Shown piece by piece: positions 34,482 through 36,312 of a stretch of 36,312 bases of DNA. This DNA comes from an uncultured Alphaproteobacteria bacterium (GTDB lineage Bacteria; Pseudomonadota; Alphaproteobacteria; Rickettsiales; CAIJLX01), in assembly GCA_903821695.1 (NCBI GenBank), contig CAIJLX010000099.1, forward strand, positions 1-36,312, in the 5' to 3' direction. Both the position numbers and the translations under genes were made by a program. Under the pieces are notes generated by a model that was given only the letters and a program-made list of their open reading frames with translations, ran no database searches and had not been told where the DNA came from. Positions within the stretch are counted from its first letter, which is position 1. Every line of letters starts with the position of its first letter.

Positions 34482-35783
34482 ATGGACACCATTTACGCTC
34501 TCGCCACACCGCCTGGAAAATCTGGAGTCGCTGTTATCCGCATTTCAGGCCCACAGGCAAAAACTGCGCTTGCTGCACTCAATGTTGCGTTGCCGCTGGC
34601 GCGCACGGCGAAACTAGCCACACTTAAACATAACGGCGTCGATATTGATCGCGCATTGGTGCTGTGGTTTCCGGCGCCGCATAGTTTTACTGGTGAAGAT
34701 TGTATCGAATTGCACATTCATGGCAGTCGCGCGATTATTCAGGCGCTGTTTTCTCTTTTTGCAACGCTGCCGCAATTTCGCACTGCCGACCCCGGTGAGT
34801 TTTCGCGGCGTGCATTTGAAAATGGCAAGATGGACCTCACCGAAGCCGAGGGTTTGGCCGATCTTATCGATGCCGAAACGAAGGAACAGCATCGGCTCGC
34901 GATGCGGCAGATGCAAGGTGAGTTGCATCATTTATATACAAGTTGGCGTCATCAACTTATTGAATCGATGGCGTTTATCGAAGCCTATGTCGATTTTCCG
35001 GATGAGAATTTGCCACCCTCACTTGCTGCGGATTTTAGAAATAAAATCGAAATGCTCGCGCAAGAAATGCAGCTCCATTTGGCCGATAATCGCGGTCAAC
35101 GCCTGCGAGAAGGCGCAAAACTTGTTATCCTCGGCGCACCCAATGCTGGCAAATCTTCGCTACTCAATTACCTCACCCAAGCCGACACCGCGATCGTCTC
35201 CCCCATCCCCGGCACCACACGTGATACACTCTCCGCGCATCTCGATATTGCAGGTTATCCTGTCACATTAATAGACACCGCAGGTATCCGAAGCTCTTCT
35301 AACCCCATCGAAAAAGAGGGCGTTCGCCGGGCATTGGAGAATGCGAAAGATGCGGATATAAGAATTGTACTTCTAGATGGCGAAACCTACCCACAAATCC
35401 CGTCAGAACTCGCTGAATATACGGATAATTCCCTAACCGTTATAACCAAGGCCGATCTCCTTAAGCCCCTCTCCTCCACCCTCTCTATTTCCGCCAAAAC
35501 AGGCCAGGGTATCCCTGCTCTATTGGAGCAGATTACCCAAAGGCTGCATACCCTGATGCGCCCCTCAGAATCCCCTGCCCTTACCCGCAACAGACATCGC
35601 CAACATGTTGAAAAATCGGTCATTTCTCTGCTCGCCCTGCTGAATGCGCCACAAAACACGCCGCCCGAGCTTCATGCGGAGAATCTACGTCAAGCGGCCC
35701 ATGCTGTAAGCGCCCTCACCAGCCATATCGATTTAGAGGACGTGTTAGACCATCTTTTCAGCCAGTTCTGCATCGGGAAATAA
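34482..35783 (+). CDS. mnmE: tRNA uridine-5-carboxymethylaminomethyl modification GTPase MnmE
   Basis: This is the housekeeping GTPase that, with MnmG, modifies U34 of certain tRNAs in the cytoplasm. It has 433 residues from ATG 34482 (a TTG directly before could also serve). The N-terminal folate-binding domain begins DTIYALATPPGKSGVAVIRI. The G domain shows G1 GAPNAGKSS (218-226), the switch segment PGTTRD, G3 DTAG (265-268) and G4 TKAD (322-325) in place of the more usual NKxD. The protein ends CIGK with the conserved catalytic cysteine C430. It is 32 bases behind the polysaccharide run and marks its right border. It is not part of EPS synthesis. Confidence 0.97.
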   Translation: MDTIYALATPPGKSGVAVIRISGPQAKTALAALNVALPLARTAKLATLKHNGVDIDRALVLWFPAPHSFTGEDCIELHIHGSRAIIQALFSLFATLPQFRTADPGEFSRRAFENGKMDLTEAEGLADLIDAETKEQHRLAMRQMQGELHHLYTSWRHQLIESMAFIEAYVDFPDENLPPSLAADFRNKIEMLAQEMQLHLADNRGQRLREGAKLVILGAPNAGKSSLLNYLTQADTAIVSPIPGTTRDTLSAHLDIAGYPVTLIDTAGIRSSSNPIEKEGVRRALENAKDADIRIVLLDGETYPQIPSELAEYTDNSLTVITKADLLKPLSSTLSISAKTGQGIPALLEQITQRLHTLMRPSESPALTRNRHRQHVEKSVISLLALLNAPQNTPPELHAENLRQAAHAVSALTSHIDLEDVLDHLFSQFCIGK

Positions 35784-35830
35784 TCCTTACGTTTCATCAA
35801 ATTGTCACAATTCTCGGGTACAAATGAAAC
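35784..35830 (+). promoter_or_regulatory. Nested inverted repeats between mnmE and the next gene
   Basis: In this 47-base gap, GTTTCAT (35791-35797) pairs with ATGAAAC (35824-35830). Nested inside is AATTGTCACAATT (35800-35812), symmetric around its central base. The outer arm ends right at the start codon of the following gene. An operator or RNA hairpin controlling that gene is possible; no T-tract is seen, so a Rho-independent terminator for mnmE is unlikely. The function is a guess. Confidence 0.3.
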
Positions 35831-36187
35831 ATGTCGCCCGAGAAGCAAATGGCCCCACCGGAAATGCAGGTACAAAAAAGCGCTGAACCCGCCAAGGTGG
35901 TTGGCATGCGTTATGTGCTGCAAAGCACCCTGTATGATTGGACAAAAATTCTCTCGATTGTTCCTGCGAAAATAGTCATCGATAGTATCAAAGGCCTCAT
36001 CACATCACAAAAAGATTTCTTGGGTGAAACGCTAACCGGCTACGGCACAAGCATTTTTAAAACATCGCTCAAAACCGATGACATTATGGTGGGTATATTC
36101 GGCCGTGCGTTAGCGTTTTACGGCATCAAAGCCTATTCACCTTATGGCCACCCGCTACAAGCATTCGAAACCATTAGGCACTGTTAA
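35831..36187 (+). CDS. Protein of unknown function, 3' end replaced by the IS terminus
   Basis: The open frame codes for 118 residues. I do not recognise it. It has a polar N-terminus (to about residue 24), then a mixed helical part with a moderately hydrophobic stretch (KILSIVPAKIVIDSIKGLI) but no clear membrane helix or signal peptide. The frame enters the IS inverted repeat at 36174, and its last codons and stop (R-H-C-stop) come from the repeat, so the native C-terminus is lost and the original gene was longer. Whether the cut product is functional cannot be judged. Confidence 0.6.
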   Translation: MSPEKQMAPPEMQVQKSAEPAKVVGMRYVLQSTLYDWTKILSIVPAKIVIDSIKGLITSQKDFLGETLTGYGTSIFKTSLKTDDIMVGIFGRALAFYGIKAYSPYGHPLQAFETIRHC

Positions 36188-36194
36188 CAAACCT
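36174..36194. repeat. Terminal inverted repeat, left end of right IS copy
   Basis: After TTA, positions 36177-36194 read GGCACTGTTAACAAACCT, the exact reverse complement of 64-81. The preceding TTA is likewise the complement of TAA at 82-84 and may be target sequence. The identical ends show that the same element, or two copies of it, borders the window. Confidence 0.85.
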
Positions 36195-36237
36195 GTATTT
36201 TTATGATATAGGTTATGGCGAAAGGGAGATTTTTGCC

Positions 36238-36312
36238 ATGAACAAGCGCTTATATCCTGTGTCTCGCGAGGTTTTCGATCTTGAAATTCGTCCGATTATT
36301 GAGGCGGTGACA
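36238..36312 (+). CDS. N-terminal fragment of IS5-family transposase (partial, 3' end outside window)
   Basis: Twenty-five codons are visible from ATG 36238, preceded by AAAGGGAG at 36221-36228. The product begins MNKRLYPVSREVFDLEIRP, which resembles the N-terminal DNA-binding segment of IS5-family transposases (Y-P-x-x-x-x-x-F-x-x-I-R-P pattern). The terminal repeat lies 43 bases upstream. The family call is moderate because the catalytic part is outside the window. Confidence 0.6.
   Translation, partial: MNKRLYPVSREVFDLEIRPIIEAVT

Larger units (their letters stand above)
36174..36312 (+). mobile_element. 5' end of an IS5-like insertion sequence (partial)
   Basis: The element begins with the terminal repeat at 36174-36194, then about 40 bases of leader, then a transposase start at 36238 that runs out of the window. 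Orientation is the same as for the copy at the left edge. It has interrupted the gene at 35831. Confidence 0.75.

Noticed and set aside
34645-35271. Plus-strand open frame of 208 codons inside mnmE
   Set aside because: It is in another frame of a conserved gene, with cysteine/arginine/histidine-rich composition typical of a shadow frame.
1-36312. CRISPR arrays, tRNA or rRNA genes, prophage or toxin-antitoxin genes
   Set aside because: Looked for on both strands by eye; no regular repeats, cloverleaf or characteristic protein motifs were seen.

Overview
The window is a chromosomal segment of a Gram-negative bacterium, probably an alphaproteobacterium of moderate GC content. The outer-membrane polysaccharide export lipoprotein, the inner-membrane co-polymerase with a tyrosine-kinase domain, and the Wzx/Wzy machinery show a double membrane. 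The class assignment is an inference from gene style and is not proven. Nearly all of it is one large surface-polysaccharide (exopolysaccharide, capsule or O-antigen type) locus of the Wzx/Wzy-dependent kind. The housekeeping gene mnmE follows it.

Layout. (a) 1-84: 3' end of an IS5-like insertion sequence, then a decayed minus-strand gene remnant (about 71-533). (b) 565-5125, plus strand: PPP-type phosphatase, exported protein of unknown function, Wzc/GumC-like co-polymerase/tyrosine kinase, membrane-anchored unknown. (c) 9498-5100, minus strand: GNAT-like acetyltransferase, polysaccharide deacetylase, OafA-type acyltransferase, GT-C-like membrane glycosyltransferase. (d) 9553-16723, plus strand: initiating sugar-phosphate transferase, methyltransferase, UDP-sugar 6-dehydrogenase, UDP-uronate 4-epimerase, outer-membrane export lipoprotein, O-antigen ligase/polymerase family protein. 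(e) 18870-16704, minus strand: EpsG-like polymerase and a GT4 glycosyltransferase. (f) 18937-20742, plus strand: AsnB-type amidotransferase; 21788-20718, minus strand: GT4 glycosyltransferase. (g) 21853-34449, plus strand: Wzx flippase, GT4, WecB epimerase, GT4, then MBOAT, SGNH protein, acyl carrier protein, methyltransferase, VOC protein, FkbH, and a methyltransferase-GT4 fusion. (h) mnmE, then an unknown gene cut by the 5' end of an IS with the same terminal repeat as the left copy.

How it works together (inference from families): the phosphotransferase loads the first sugar on undecaprenyl phosphate, and up to five GT4 enzymes and one GT-C-like enzyme extend the unit. The dehydrogenase, epimerase, WecB and AsnB-like protein supply N-acetyl/uronic/uronamide sugars. 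Wzx flips the unit, one or both polymerase candidates polymerise it, and the co-polymerase and export lipoprotein control length and export.

The most interesting part is 26670-32641. Its MBOAT + SGNH + carrier protein + FkbH set has the same logic as the DltABCD teichoic-acid D-alanylation system, but with FkbH (glyceryl-ACP forming in known systems) in place of the amino-acid ligase. A methyltransferase and a VOC protein are embedded in it. This suggests a carrier-protein-dependent transmembrane pathway that decorates the polysaccharide with a glyceryl-derived (perhaps methylated) acyl group.
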